A DNA stretch of 64,000 nucleotides from Parasphingorhabdus sp. SCSIO 66989 (GCF_032852305.1 NZ_CP136594.1:2455501-2519500); one strand, 5' to 3'. Positions 18,767-28,866 are shown, counted from the stretch's first letter. Notes: a model not told the origin generated them from the letters alone. Numbers and translations: made by a program.

Positions 18767-20158
18767 TTACTTTCCGAAACGCTGCTGCAAATAGCGCCAG
18801 CTTGCGCGCAGGCCCAGTGCTTCGCCGCCCTGCGTCTGACCAGGGCGCGCAGTCGGTCGCCAGGCAAAGGTGTCAAAATGCACCCAGTCCTTGCCTGTAG
18901 GCGCAAAGCGTTTGAGGAAGAGTGCCGCGGTCACCGCTCCGGCAAAGGCACCGCCGGTGTTGTTGATATCGGCCAAAGGTGTTTTGAGCATATCGGCATA
19001 GTCATCCCAGAGCGGCAAGCGCCACATCGGATCTCCAACATCGCGTCCAGCGTCATGCAAGCCGCTGGCGACATCCTCATTATCGCAGAACATTGCCGGC
19101 AGATCGGGGCCGAGCGCAATCCGCGCTGCACCGGTGAGTGTCGCAAAGTCGATCACCAGTTCCGGGTCATCTTCACCTGCCTTGGTCAGCGCGTCACCCA
19201 GCACCAGACGGCCCTCGGCATCGGTATTGCCAATCTCGACACTGTCGCCCTTGCGACTGGTGAGGATATCGCCGGGGCGGAAAGCCCCTGCAGCAATGCC
19301 ATTTTCCACCGCCGGGATCAGCAGATGCAGCCGCACTGGCAATTTCGCCGCCATCACCAGATGCGCCAGCGCCAATGCGTGCGCCGCACCGCCCATATCC
19401 TTTTTCATCAGCCGCATGCCGACCGCGCTTTTGATATCCAGCCCGCCACTGTCAAAGCATACGCCCTTGCCGACGATAGCGAGACGGGGATGATCTTCCT
19501 TGCCCCATTCCAATTCAATCAGACGCGGTGCATGGGCACGGCTTGAGGCGCGGCCAACCGCATGGATCATAGGATAGCCCTGCTCCAGCGCATCGCCACG
19601 GGTCACGGTCAGCTTGGCATCATAGGTTTCAGCCGCCTTTTGGGACAGCTTCTCCAGCATGGCCGGGCCCATATCCTCGGCCGGTGTATTCACCATATCG
19701 CGCACCAGCGCCGTAGCGCCCGCCTCGGCCATGCGCGCCTCGGCATTGGGCAGCTTGTGGGTGAGAAGGACACGCGGGCCTTTGTCATCGCCATTGGAAA
19801 GATAGCGGTCAAATTTATGTTGGCCGAGGCACCAACCGATCACCGCCTGTCCCGGCGTCGCATCGCCATCAAGCCGATAATGACCCTCGGGCAGGGCTTC
19901 GGCCAGCTTTGCCAGCGACCAGACGGTCAATGTGTCAGCATCAGCCACACCGGCAACCACGCGCAAGCTGTCGCCTTTGCCCTCAGGCACCAGAACATAT
20001 TCGTGTGGCTTGGCGGCGAAGCATCCGGCCTTGACGAAACTGCGCACGGTATCGGGCTGTTGCTTCAGCCAGTCATCAAGCTGGTCCGCTGTAAGACAGG
20101 TGATCGGGGTGGCGTTCTGGCCGCTATCGGCCATGACAAGATGAGAAAAATCAATCAT
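18767..20158 (-). CDS. M17 leucyl aminopeptidase family protein
   Basis: A 463-residue cytosolic aminopeptidase using two metal ions. The M17 signature NTDAEGRLVLGDAL (near residue 325) and the metal/catalytic segment IVGKGVCFDSGGLDIKSAVG (near residue 240) are intact. The N-terminal domain is the shorter type found in the alphaproteobacterial M17 branch. The in-frame ATG at 20158 was chosen over a TTG two codons earlier. It lies upstream of MarR-NlpC/P60-argC on the same strand with a 114-bp gap. Confidence 0.92.
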   Translation of the reverse strand: MIDFSHLVMADSGQNATPITCLTADQLDDWLKQQPDTVRSFVKAGCFAAKPHEYVLVPEGKGDSLRVVAGVADADTLTVWSLAKLAEALPEGHYRLDGDATPGQAVIGWCLGQHKFDRYLSNGDDKGPRVLLTHKLPNAEARMAEAGATALVRDMVNTPAEDMGPAMLEKLSQKAAETYDAKLTVTRGDALEQGYPMIHAVGRASSRAHAPRLIELEWGKEDHPRLAIVGKGVCFDSGGLDIKSAVGMRLMKKDMGGAAHALALAHLVMAAKLPVRLHLLIPAVENGIAAGAFRPGDILTSRKGDSVEIGNTDAEGRLVLGDALTKAGEDDPELVIDFATLTGAARIALGPDLPAMFCDNEDVASGLHDAGRDVGDPMWRLPLWDDYADMLKTPLADINNTGGAFAGAVTAALFLKRFAPTGKDWVHFDTFAWRPTARPGQTQGGEALGLRASWRYLQQRFGK

Positions 20159-20224
20159 CCGCAACAGATAGTGCGTTTTGCCGCTGACGCAAAAGTGTAA
20201 TTCGGACTTGTTTGCTCGCGGTTA

Positions 20225-20428
20225 GGGGAATAAAGCCTCCCCCTTGGGGGAGGGGAACCGCCGGAGGCGGTGGAGTAGCACCCTCGGCATGTTCCGAATT
20301 TATCGAAGATGCGCGAGCCTTTTTTCCAGACTGGCTGCAAGACGGAGAATAGCAGAAGCTTTGTAAAAGGCCGAAGGTGCCCCTCCACCAGCTTCGCTGG
20401 TCCCCCTCCCCGTTTCGGGGAGGAAGCT
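20225..20428. repeat. Intergenic inverted repeat, C/G-run family
   Basis: Long imperfect palindrome: CCTCCCCCTTGGGGGAGGGG near 20,238 and CCTCCCCGTTTCGGGGAGGA near 20,408, with inner arms CCGGAGGCGGTGGAG and CTCCACCAGCTTCGCTGG. The same design recurs at 31,818-32,022 and partly at 15,822-15,965. It fills the whole 270-bp gap, and no gene is seen. Confidence 0.7.
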
Positions 20429-21931
20429 CTACTCCGCCGCCTCAGCCATCGGCTCGGCTTGGGGCTGCGCCACAGCACCAGCATTACGGAAGGTCAGCAC
20501 CCCGTCATCCAGCGGCTCATTGAGCAGCACATTGCGTTCAAACAGATAGTCCTGCGTCAATCGCCACGGCATTTCCGCGCCCTGTTTCGGAAGGATATCG
20601 TTAGCGCGCTGGACATAGCCCGAGGAGAAACCGTCAAACAGTTCCTCTTCAGGCACTGAAGCAGGATCATCGAGTTGCGGCACAACAATATCGCTGCCGC
20701 TCTGCTGCATGCGGTTCAATATGCGGCAGACATAATTGGCGACGATATCCACCTTGAGCGTCCAGGACGCATTCAGATAGCCGAAGATGATCGCCATATT
20801 CGGCACATTGGAAAACATGCAGCCCTTATAGTAGAAACGATCATTAAACTGCGTCGCTTCGCCATCGACCGAAAATGCCACCTTGCCCGCCATGGCGAGT
20901 TTCAGGCCGGTTGCAGTGACGATGACATCCGCATCCAGATGCTCACCCGATTTCAGTTCTATGCCGGTCTTGGTGAAGCGCTTAATATGGTCGGTGACAA
21001 TGCTCGCCCGGCCTTCGCTGATGGCGGTGAACATATCCCCATCGGGCACCAGACACAGCCGCTGGTCCCATGGATTATAGGGCGGGGTATATGTCTTTTC
21101 GTCCGGCTCGCTGCCCAGCGCCTTTTTGACATTCTTCATCAGAGTCTTGGCCACGCTGTCGGGCTTGTTCTTGGCGCGTTTAAAGAACCAGTCTTGCAGC
21201 CAAACATTGCGCTTGCGGATGATATTATAGGCCCATTGATCAGGCATGATCGCGCGCAGGAAATTGGCAATCGCGTCCTTTGCCGGACGCACCGCATACC
21301 ATGTCGGCGTGCGCTGCAGCATCGTTACATGCCCTGCAGTGTCGGCCATATTCGGAACCAGCGTGACCGCTGTGGCTCCCGAGCCAATGACAACGACCTT
21401 CTTGCCGCTATAGTCCAGATCCTTGGGCCAGAATTGTGGATGGACAATCTGCCCGGCAAAATCCTCGCGCCCTTCAAATACCGGGTCATAGCCCTGATCA
21501 TAATCATAATAGCCGGTGCCCATATAGAGGAAGCGGCCTTTGAGTTCGCTGGTGCCGCCTTTGGTCTCGACCGTCAGCGTCCACAACGCCTCCTCACTCG
21601 ACCAGTTGGCCGAGAGGATTTTATGGCCAAAGCGCATATGCTGGCGCAGGTCATGCTTGTCGGTGATGCGGTGCAGATAGTTCAGAATAGACGGGCCGTC
21701 GGCGATTGCCTTTTGCTCGGTCCAGGGCTCAAATTCGAAACCCAGCGTGTGCATATCGCTGTCCGAACGGATGCCGGGATATTGGAACAGGTTCCATGTG
21801 CCGCCCAGATCATCACGCTGTTCAATCATCGCAAAACTGCGGCCAGGACATTGCTGCTTGAGATGCACCGCCATACCAATGCCGGAGATTCCCGCTCCCG
21901 CGATCAGCACATCAACAATTTGTTCGGCCAT
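20429..21931 (-). CDS. Flavin-dependent Baeyer-Villiger-type monooxygenase
   Basis: A 500-residue FAD/NADPH enzyme. The N-terminal FAD loop is GAGISGIGMAVHL. The type I Baeyer-Villiger fingerprint FxGxxxHxxxWP is present as FAGQIVHPQFWP near residue 160, followed by the NADPH loop VVVIGSGATAVTL. The GTWNLFQYPGIRSDSDMHTL segment is typical of the EtaA/MymA-like branch acting on ketones and thioamides. Substrate unknown. It is a single gene flanked by repeats on the downstream side. Confidence 0.88.
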   Translation of the reverse strand: MAEQIVDVLIAGAGISGIGMAVHLKQQCPGRSFAMIEQRDDLGGTWNLFQYPGIRSDSDMHTLGFEFEPWTEQKAIADGPSILNYLHRITDKHDLRQHMRFGHKILSANWSSEEALWTLTVETKGGTSELKGRFLYMGTGYYDYDQGYDPVFEGREDFAGQIVHPQFWPKDLDYSGKKVVVIGSGATAVTLVPNMADTAGHVTMLQRTPTWYAVRPAKDAIANFLRAIMPDQWAYNIIRKRNVWLQDWFFKRAKNKPDSVAKTLMKNVKKALGSEPDEKTYTPPYNPWDQRLCLVPDGDMFTAISEGRASIVTDHIKRFTKTGIELKSGEHLDADVIVTATGLKLAMAGKVAFSVDGEATQFNDRFYYKGCMFSNVPNMAIIFGYLNASWTLKVDIVANYVCRILNRMQQSGSDIVVPQLDDPASVPEEELFDGFSSGYVQRANDILPKQGAEMPWRLTQDYLFERNVLLNEPLDDGVLTFRNAGAVAQPQAEPMAEAAE

Positions 21932-22074
21932 TCACCACTCTCCACATCAACCCGAGCCAACCCATGATCTGCGCCATGGTGTTACTTACAATGCTGTGAC
22001 TATGCCGCAGCGGGAACGGGGATGCAATGATTTAACCGAGTGATTAAAACGCCAATGACTGGCGAATAGCGTTA

Positions 22075-23493
22075 TTAAGATACCGGCACTCCATAAAGAT
22101 CATGCGCGTCAGCATCTTCGATCGTCACATCGATAATGTCACCGACCGCCAGATCCGCAGCAACATCGCGCAGGAATACCTCGCCATCAATGCCCGGCGC
22201 ATCTGCCTGTGAGCGTCCGGTTGCGCCGATAGAACCCTCTTCATCGGCCTCGCCAACCTCGTCGATAATCACCGGCAGGGTGCGCCCGACCTTGGCTTGT
22301 AATCGGGCGGCACTGATTGCGGCGGTTTTTTCCATCAGCCGCTGGTAGCGTTCTTCCTTCAGCTCTTCAGGCACCGGATTATCAAGCGCATTGGCCGCTG
22401 CCCCCTCGACCGGCTCGAAGCGGAAACCGCCAACGCGATCGAGTTGCGCCTCATCGAGCCAATCGAGCAGATATTGGAAGTCTTCCTCGGTCTCGCCGGG
22501 AAAGCCGACAACAAAGGTCGAGCGGATGGTGAGATCAGGGCAAATATCGCGCCATTTTTTTACCCGCTCCAGCACCTTGGCCTCATTGGCCGGGCGCTTC
22601 ATGCGTTTCAGCACCGATGGCGCGGCGTGCTGAAAAGGGATGTCGAGATAAGGCGTCAGCAGGCCATCGGCCATGAGTGGGATAACCTTGTCGACATGCG
22701 GATAGGGATAGACATAGTGCAGCCGCACCCAGGGCGCCCTGCCCTCAGCGGTGCGCAACTGGCCCAGTTCGCGCGCCAGATCGGTCATATGCGCGCGCGT
22801 CTCGCGGCCTTTCCACATCCGCGTTTCATGGCGGGTATCGACACCATAGGCCGACGTATCCTGACTGATCACCAACAGCTCTTTGGTGCCCGCCTCGACC
22901 AGCTTCTCCGCCTCACGCAGCACCGCATCGACGCGGCGGCTGACCAGATCACCGCGCAGTTGCGGAATTATGCAGAAGGAACAGCGATGGTTGCAGCCTT
23001 CGGAAATCTTCAGATAGCCATAATGGCGCGGCGTGAGTTTCAGTCCACCATGCTTGGTCTGTGCGTCAGGATCAGCTTGCGGAATCAGATCGATATATTC
23101 ACCGCGCGCCGGTGGCGCCGCCTCATGCACCGCGCCGACCACATCTTCATATTGCGCCGCGCCGGTGATCGCCAACACATCGGGAAAGCGGGCGCGGATG
23201 GTATCAGCTTCCTTGCCCATACAGCCGGTAACGATCACCCGGCCATTTTCCGCCATCGCCTCACCAATCGCCTCCAGGCTCTCTTCCTTGGCGCTGTCGA
23301 GGAAACCGCAGGTGTTGACCAGCACCACATCGGCACCGGCATAATCGGGCGACATATCATATCCATCGGCGCGCAGCTTGGTAAGGATACGCTCGCTATC
23401 AACCAGCGCCTTGGGGCAGCCCAAGGACACCATGCCCACTTTGGGCGGGGCAGGAATGGACAAGGGAGTGTTGGAAGCCATGGAACGCGCCAT
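22075..23493 (-). CDS. rimO: Ribosomal protein S12 methylthiotransferase RimO
   Basis: A 472-residue radical-SAM enzyme that methylthiolates the conserved aspartate of ribosomal protein S12. It has the N-terminal methylthiotransferase domain with three cysteines ([33 protein letters not shown]), the radical SAM CxxxCxxC as [19 protein letters not shown] near residue 170, and a C-terminal TRAM domain. An in-frame ATG four codons into the frame (23481) is an equally good start. It is divergent from the glycine-rich-domain gene. Confidence 0.95.
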   Translation of the reverse strand: MARSMASNTPLSIPAPPKVGMVSLGCPKALVDSERILTKLRADGYDMSPDYAGADVVLVNTCGFLDSAKEESLEAIGEAMAENGRVIVTGCMGKEADTIRARFPDVLAITGAAQYEDVVGAVHEAAPPARGEYIDLIPQADPDAQTKHGGLKLTPRHYGYLKISEGCNHRCSFCIIPQLRGDLVSRRVDAVLREAEKLVEAGTKELLVISQDTSAYGVDTRHETRMWKGRETRAHMTDLARELGQLRTAEGRAPWVRLHYVYPYPHVDKVIPLMADGLLTPYLDIPFQHAAPSVLKRMKRPANEAKVLERVKKWRDICPDLTIRSTFVVGFPGETEEDFQYLLDWLDEAQLDRVGGFRFEPVEGAAANALDNPVPEELKEERYQRLMEKTAAISAARLQAKVGRTLPVIIDEVGEADEEGSIGATGRSQADAPGIDGEVFLRDVAADLAVGDIIDVTIEDADAHDLYGVPVS

Positions 23494-23563
23494 TAGCGTT
23501 GTTTTTGCCTTATGTCACGTCCAAGCCTATATCCGCCTGACAAGCGATGATTGGGAGAAGTAT

Positions 23564-24343
23564 ATGGTTCGCGATGACCCACTATGGAAGAAACTGGAAG
23601 CCATGAAGGTTTCGCCGCCAAGCACCAACTTCACCTTCGAGCAACGCTTGGCGCGGGACAATGGCTGGAATTCTGCCTTCACGGCAAGAGTAATGAAGGA
23701 ATATCGTCGTTTTCTGTATCTCGCCGCGAAAAGCGGTACCGATATCACCCCCTCAGTCGCTGTGGACGAAGTCTGGCATCTTCACCTCAGCTACACACGC
23801 CATTATTGGGATGTGCTGTGCGGCGACATATTGCAACAAGAGCTGCACCATGGCCCGACTGCCGGCGGTCAAGTCGAGCGCAAACGCTATCATGACCAAT
23901 ATGCAGCGACCCTAAGCAGATATTCCGAGACCTTTGGCGAAGAGCCACCAGCCGATATCTGGCCCGATGCACAGACGCGGTTTTCCGGTCTGCTGCGCCG
24001 TGTCGATGTGACCAGAAACTGGGTTGTCCCCAAATGGCCCTTGCGCCCAGCCGTAATTGCCGGGGCAGCCGCACTGGTTTCCGCTTGCACCATGCTGACC
24101 GCTGCGGCGAGCGGTGAAAGCGACGGCGGTACCAATCCCGCTGTCTTCATTGGTGCTGGCACAGCGATTGTAGGCGGGCTTATTGCCCTGTTTGCGAGCC
24201 TTCATGCGCAGTCAAAAAAGAACAAAGACTCTGGCTGCGGCGCGGGTACAGCTGGAGGTATCGGCGGCAAAGATAACGATAGTTCAGCCGATGGCAGCGG
24301 TGGTGATGGCTGTGGCGGCGGAGGCGGTTGCGGCGGTGGGTGA
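23564..24343 (+). CDS. Glycine-rich-domain / TIGR04222-like membrane protein
   Basis: A 259-residue protein. The first 150 residues (ARDNGWNSAFTARVMKEYRR, DEVWHLHLSYTRHYWDVLC) resemble the conserved N-terminal domain of glycine-rich-domain proteins, including the HLH and HHGPT motifs. Two hydrophobic segments follow near residues 165-215. The end is a Gly/Cys tail with several GCG units, as in TIGR04222 membrane proteins. I chose ATG 23564 because GGGAGAAG precedes it; an in-frame ATG at 23480 overlaps rimO's start region. Function is unknown; the Cys-rich tail hints at metal binding or cross-linking. Confidence 0.78.
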   Translation: MVRDDPLWKKLEAMKVSPPSTNFTFEQRLARDNGWNSAFTARVMKEYRRFLYLAAKSGTDITPSVAVDEVWHLHLSYTRHYWDVLCGDILQQELHHGPTAGGQVERKRYHDQYAATLSRYSETFGEEPPADIWPDAQTRFSGLLRRVDVTRNWVVPKWPLRPAVIAGAAALVSACTMLTAAASGESDGGTNPAVFIGAGTAIVGGLIALFASLHAQSKKNKDSGCGAGTAGGIGGKDNDSSADGSGGDGCGGGGGCGGG

Positions 24344-24386
24344 ATTGACCATTGCGCATTGAAATGGCCTTCTCCACAACGTCGGT

Positions 24387-25046
24387 ATGACCAACGCCCC
24401 AGAAACCAGCCCTCCAGCAATTGCTGGTCGCCTGTTTATCGCCCGCCATGGTGAAACCGTGTTTAACGCCGCTGCTCGCCTACAGGGGGAAAATCTTCAT
24501 ACACCGCTGACTCGGGCGGGCTTTGCCCAAGCCGATGGAATGGGCGCAGCGCTGCGTGAAGTGCTGGGGGCTAAGCCGTCCATAACGCTGTGGGCATCGG
24601 AGACCGGACGCGCCTTGCAGACATTGGCGGTGATTGCGGAGCATCTGGAACTCGATTGGCATCAAGCACGCCGCGATACCCGGTTGGCGGAAATCGGCAT
24701 GGGCAGCTGGGGCGGCCGCTATTATGCCGATGTTACGAAAGAATATGGACCAATTGTCGATATGCAAACGCGATTGCTAACCCCTGCCCCTGATGGCGAA
24801 CACTATACCGCTATTGCCGAGCGGGTGAGCGAGTGGGCCGCAGAACATGGCGGCGAACCGGGCGACAAGCTGGTCATTATGCACGGCATTTCCAGCCGGG
24901 TGCTGCGCGGTGTATTGCTGGGGGTGGAAACCGATCCGGTCTATGGCGCACCGATTGCGCCGGGACTTCCCCAGGGATCGGTGACCTGTATCGAGAATGG
25001 CGAAGAGCATGTGGTGGTCACCGGCACAGGCGGAGAACGGGCCTGA
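24387..25046 (+). CDS. Histidine phosphatase superfamily protein
   Basis: A 219-residue phosphoglycerate-mutase-like phosphatase. The phosphohistidine motif FIARHGETVFNAAARLQGE lies near residue 17, and a second histidine lies in MHGISSRVLRGVLLG near residue 165. Substrate unknown. It shares its strand with the downstream gene, which begins 1 bp after its stop. Confidence 0.85.
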   Translation: MTNAPETSPPAIAGRLFIARHGETVFNAAARLQGENLHTPLTRAGFAQADGMGAALREVLGAKPSITLWASETGRALQTLAVIAEHLELDWHQARRDTRLAEIGMGSWGGRYYADVTKEYGPIVDMQTRLLTPAPDGEHYTAIAERVSEWAAEHGGEPGDKLVIMHGISSRVLRGVLLGVETDPVYGAPIAPGLPQGSVTCIENGEEHVVVTGTGGERA

Positions 25047-25047
25047 T

Positions 25048-25539
25048 ATGCGTCGGAGCCTCGCCATAGCAACACTGACAGCCAGCGCGATAGCTACACC
25101 CGTTATAGCCAAGGATAGCCTTGGTGTATTTGAAAGCTGGGGCGCTTTTCGCGATGCCGATATTTCGCGCTGCTATGCCATTGCCAAACCAGCGCAGATC
25201 AATGGCCGTCCGCGCTATAATGCCTATGCCAGTATCGGTTGGTGGCCAAAGCGGCAGGTCCGCGCACAGGTGCATTTCCGCTTGAGTCGTCCTGCTGCCG
25301 ATGGCGGCGAAATATCGCTAATGGTCGGCAATCGCCGTTTCACCTTGACCGGAGGCAATGGCGATGCATGGGCCAAGACCAAGAAAGACGACGCCGCAAT
25401 TATCGCCGCGATACGCTCGGCTCGGAGCATGAGCATCCGCGCGCGCAGCAAAAAGGGTGGGCGCATAACGGATCGCTACACCTTGCCGGGAGCAGCTACA
25501 GCCATGGACGCCGCGGCCTTGGCCTGTGCCCGGCGTTAA
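25048..25539 (+). CDS. Putative secreted protein, function unknown
   Basis: A 163-residue protein with a typical signal peptide (MRRSLAIATLTASAIATPVI, cleavage after AKD region), so probably periplasmic. The mature part (FESWGAFRDADISRCYAIAK, SLMVGNRRFTL) faintly recalls invasion-associated locus B-type proteins. ATG 25048 follows the phosphatase stop by one base, so the two are co-translated. Its stop overlaps the convergent EF-hand gene's stop. Confidence 0.7.
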   Translation: MRRSLAIATLTASAIATPVIAKDSLGVFESWGAFRDADISRCYAIAKPAQINGRPRYNAYASIGWWPKRQVRAQVHFRLSRPAADGGEISLMVGNRRFTLTGGNGDAWAKTKKDDAAIIAAIRSARSMSIRARSKKGGRITDRYTLPGAATAMDAAALACARR

Positions 25540-26255
25540 TTGGGGGCATCACTGCTCACAGGCGGAGGCGGCGCTGCGCCTTCAGGTGGCGCACCTGGCG
25601 GACGATCACCTGGCCGATTGCCACTGCGTGAAGGAAATTCGCTGCGCACCAGAAAGCCGTCGGAATTTGCATCCAGTTCCTTGAAACGCTTGCTCTGCGC
25701 ATCTTTCAATTCTTCAACGCTTACTTGCCCATCATAGTCACCATCGGCTTGCGACAATATCGTCACATTCAGCGGCGGCACGAGTCTGCGCAACAGGCGG
25801 CCATATTTGCGGTCATTAATCTCGAACGGGAGGCTATTAGGCACCATCGCTTGATTTACCGAACCAGCAGATCGGTCATCCAATGCCTGCGAGCCAAGGC
25901 TGCGCTGCCAAGCGGAAAACTCGGCATAGGAGAGCGAGGAATTGCCATCTGTGTCAATCCGGCCAAAACGCTGTTGAACGATCGATTCTGCCAGCGCATT
26001 GATCTGACCGCGCAACTCCTCAACGGTAAGATAGCCATTACGATCCTGGTCAGCTTCGCGGTGCTGGCGCTCGATTATTCCTTCGACCTTTTTTAGCTCA
26101 AGAGGCTTCAATTGACGCGGTTGCGGACCTCCAAGACGACTCTGTCCAAAAACCGGTGCCGCCAATAGCGAGAGCAACGAAGCGGCCAACAATGAGCCCA
26201 TTAAAGCAGCTCTGCCAGTTTTCTGTCCCGGCTGCAGAAATGCAAGCGCTTTCAT
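25536..26255 (-). CDS. Secreted EF-hand calcium-binding protein
   Basis: A 239-residue protein with a signal peptide (ALMGSLLAASLLSLLAAPVF) and four EF-hand loops: DQDRNGYLTVEEL, DTDGNSSLSYAEF, DGDYDGQVSVEEL and DANSDGFLVRSEF. All keep the acidic ligands at positions 1, 3 and 12 or close to it. A Pro-rich tail follows. It probably binds calcium in the periplasm; partner unknown. The frame is open far upstream over rlmN, but ATG 26255 with AGGAGA and the signal peptide is clearly the start. Confidence 0.85.
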   Translation of the reverse strand: MKALAFLQPGQKTGRAALMGSLLAASLLSLLAAPVFGQSRLGGPQPRQLKPLELKKVEGIIERQHREADQDRNGYLTVEELRGQINALAESIVQQRFGRIDTDGNSSLSYAEFSAWQRSLGSQALDDRSAGSVNQAMVPNSLPFEINDRKYGRLLRRLVPPLNVTILSQADGDYDGQVSVEELKDAQSKRFKELDANSDGFLVRSEFPSRSGNRPGDRPPGAPPEGAAPPPPVSSDAPN

Positions 26256-26447
26256 GCGATAAACTCTCCTGATTCTTTGTGGCTTTGCAGAGGTATATTG
26301 GCGTAATTTGTCTCTTGTGGCCAGACTTTCACCACAGCCTCCCATAACCAACGATGAATATCTAACCACCATATGCGTAACGATGTGCTCTGATAATTGG
26401 GATAGGCGCACTTCCCTTTCGCCCGTCACTTCCCTATATGGCGCCCC

Positions 26448-27674
26448 ATGCAGATTCCCGGCCATATCGACCCTGTGCCCGTGCCGCGCCCGGACAATGT
26501 CACCGCGCGCGCCGATGGCCGTATTGACTTGATGGGGCTGAAGCGCGAGCAGATTCGCGATCTGTTTGCCGAAGCCGGCCTTGATGCGCGCCAGGCAAAG
26601 CTGCGTTCCAAGCAGGTGTTTCACTGGATCTATCATCGCGGCACCAGCGATTTTGAAAGCATGACCGATATCGCCAAGACGATGCGGCCCTGGTTGGCCG
26701 AGCGTTTTGTGATTGCGCGCCCCAATGTGGTGGAAGACCAGATTTCCGAAGACGGCACGCGCAAATGGCTGTTGCAGACCGATGACGGTCATGATTTCGA
26801 GATGGTGTTTATCCCCGATGCAGACAGGGGCACCCTCTGCATTTCCAGTCAGGTGGGCTGCACCCTCAACTGCACCTTTTGCGCCACCGGCACCATGCGG
26901 CTGGTGCGTAATCTGACACCCGGCGAGATTGTCGGACAGGTGATGTTGGCGCGCGATGCGCTGGGCGAATGGCCCAAAGGTGTGATGGACGGTCTGGATG
27001 ATGAGGCGGATAGCGGCGGTTACACTGCTGACGGCCGGTTGCTGACCAATATCGTGCTGATGGGCATGGGCGAGCCGCTGTATAATTTCGACAATGTCCG
27101 CGATGCAATGCAGATCGTGATGCATGGCGACGGGCTGGCGCTGTCGAAAAGGCGGATCACCCTTTCCACCAGCGGTATCGTGCCAACCATGGCAAAGGTC
27201 GGCGAAGAGATTGGCGTTAATCTGGCGGTCTCACTGCATGCGGTCACCAAGCCGGTGCGCGACGAGATTGTTCCGATCAACAAGAAATATGGCATTGAGG
27301 AGCTGCTGGAAGCCTGTGCTGCCTATCCCGGCGCCAATAATGCGCGGCGCATCACCTTTGAATATGTCATGCTCAAGGACAAGAATGACAGCGACGAAGA
27401 CGCGCATGAACTGGTGCGGCTGCTCAAACAGTATAAGCTCCCCGCCAAGGTCAATCTGATCCCGTTCAACCCCTGGCCCGGCGCACCTTATGAATGCTCG
27501 ACACCCGAGCGCATCAAGCGCTTTTCCGATATCGTGTTCGAAGGCGGTATCAGCGCGCCGGTACGCACGCCACGTGGTCGCGATATTGATGCCGCCTGTG
27601 GTCAGTTGAAAACGGCGGCAGAAAAGAAAAGCCGAGCGCAAAGGGATCGCGAAGCAGCTGAGGCCAGCGCCTAA
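26448..27674 (+). CDS. rlmN: Dual-specificity 23S rRNA/tRNA adenine-C2 methyltransferase RlmN
   Basis: A 408-residue radical-SAM enzyme methylating C2 of A2503 in 23S rRNA and A37 in some tRNAs. The cluster motif CTLNCTFC sits near residue 140 ([20 protein letters not shown]), with [14 protein letters not shown] near residue 205. The catalytic C-terminal cysteine is in DIDAACGQL. Length matches the family. It stands alone, bounded downstream by the nested palindrome at 27,684. Confidence 0.95.
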   Translation: MQIPGHIDPVPVPRPDNVTARADGRIDLMGLKREQIRDLFAEAGLDARQAKLRSKQVFHWIYHRGTSDFESMTDIAKTMRPWLAERFVIARPNVVEDQISEDGTRKWLLQTDDGHDFEMVFIPDADRGTLCISSQVGCTLNCTFCATGTMRLVRNLTPGEIVGQVMLARDALGEWPKGVMDGLDDEADSGGYTADGRLLTNIVLMGMGEPLYNFDNVRDAMQIVMHGDGLALSKRRITLSTSGIVPTMAKVGEEIGVNLAVSLHAVTKPVRDEIVPINKKYGIEELLEACAAYPGANNARRITFEYVMLKDKNDSDEDAHELVRLLKQYKLPAKVNLIPFNPWPGAPYECSTPERIKRFSDIVFEGGISAPVRTPRGRDIDAACGQLKTAAEKKSRAQRDREAAEASA

Positions 27675-27683
27675 TTTATCAAC

Positions 27684-27839
27684 TCGTCGGCCCCGCGCAG
27701 GCGGGGCCAGGGCTAAAGTTTGTTTTCACGCGAAGACGCTAAGCCGCAAAGAAGACTCTCATTTTTTGCACTATATCTCCGTGCCTCCGCGTCTCCGCGT
27801 GATCCAAAAGCCTAGGCCCCGCCTGCGCGGGGCCGACGA
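27684..27839. repeat. Nested palindromic repeat with perfect 25-bp outer arms
   Basis: The outer arms at 27,684-27,708 and 27,815-27,839 are exact reverse complements over 25 bp (TCGTCGGCCCCGCGCAGGCG at the outer end). Each arm is itself a GC-rich palindrome. The inner arms are imperfect (CACGCGAAGACGC at about 27,727; GCGTCTCCGCGTGA at about 27,788). The design is the same as 52,488-52,637. It has no coding content and probably acts as a bidirectional terminator between rlmN and the convergent endonuclease-family gene. Confidence 0.8.
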
Positions 27840-27872
27840 TATGGTTGAGAGCGTTCCCCTCTCGCTAGGCCT

Positions 27873-28736
27873 TCAAACCCCAATCACCGTAAATATAAGC
27901 GGCGCGTGATCAGAGTATTTCTCAATCCATTCATCGCGCTTGCTGTCGATGTGCTCCAACGCCCAGCCGCCTATCTGTACCTCATGGCCCTCACCATCCT
28001 GCTCCAGCACCATATGCTCGGCGACAAAGACATGGTCGAGCTCTGACATCGGTAGTGAAGAGCCTGACCCGTTGTAGAAGGTATAGGGAAAGCTGGTCGG
28101 TGGCTTGCGCATATCGCGGCGGCGCATTCGGCTGGTGAGCACTGCAATTTCGCGCTCTTTGGGGATGTCATTCTCGCTGCGATAATAATCAAGCCCCATA
28201 GTGTTATAGTCACCGAGCACGATAAAGTTCGCCTTCTTCTCATCAACGCCCGCCAGATTGGCCGCGGCCTTGTCGAGTGCTTTTTTGAGCGCGTAGATAT
28301 TCTCAATCATCGCATCGCGCAGGCCGAAACCTTCCGGGTCAGGCAGGCTTTTGAGATGCACAAACAGGATCGGGATATAGACCTCATCCTTGCGGATGGT
28401 GAGCAAGGCGCCGGGGCGCAAAAAGGCATTATTCTGTTTGAATTCGTCCTTCTGGGTGAAAAACGGTGACAGACCGGGGCGCACACCGATCAGGATTTCC
28501 TGTGATTGCCGTCCGGTGGTGATGTTAAAGCTGTGCTCGGGAAAGGCCTGCACCATCTTCTCATAGACAAAGCCGCTCGACACCTCGGATATGCTGAAGA
28601 TATCCGGCGCTTCATCTTTGAGGAACTGGATAACCCGATCGAGACGATTGAGCCGCTTTTGCCGCGTGCGTTCGTCCTTCCCGCCAGTGCCGTTAAAATG
28701 CTCGATATTCCAGGTCAGTATCTTCAAGGGCAGCAT
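27873..28736 (-). CDS. Endonuclease/exonuclease/phosphatase family protein
   Basis: A 287-residue protein of the DNase I-like fold. Catalytic motifs are visible: LTWNIEHFNG at the N-terminus, an acidic SISEVSSGF near residue 50, VLGDYNTMGLDYY near residue 170 and SDHAPLIFTV at the end. Members hydrolyse phosphodiester bonds in DNA, RNA or phospholipid head groups; the substrate here is unknown. GGGAGA precedes the ATG. Confidence 0.85.
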   Translation of the reverse strand: MLPLKILTWNIEHFNGTGGKDERTRQKRLNRLDRVIQFLKDEAPDIFSISEVSSGFVYEKMVQAFPEHSFNITTGRQSQEILIGVRPGLSPFFTQKDEFKQNNAFLRPGALLTIRKDEVYIPILFVHLKSLPDPEGFGLRDAMIENIYALKKALDKAAANLAGVDEKKANFIVLGDYNTMGLDYYRSENDIPKEREIAVLTSRMRRRDMRKPPTSFPYTFYNGSGSSLPMSELDHVFVAEHMVLEQDGEGHEVQIGGWALEHIDSKRDEWIEKYSDHAPLIFTVIGV

Positions 28737-28866
28737 ATTCTGTCTCCCATAAGATATTCGGTGACGCCATGTTACAGCAAAACGGCTCTTCGGTTAAGCC
28801 GTCACACATATTGCGTAACCTCCCCGGCATGGCTTACGAACCGGAATATGAGGAGCCGCTTCTTTC

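Noticed and set aside
26256-27125. N-terminal extension of the EF-hand gene over rlmN
   Set aside because: The frame is open but the signal peptide and ribosome site fix the start at 26,255; the extension is antisense to rlmN.
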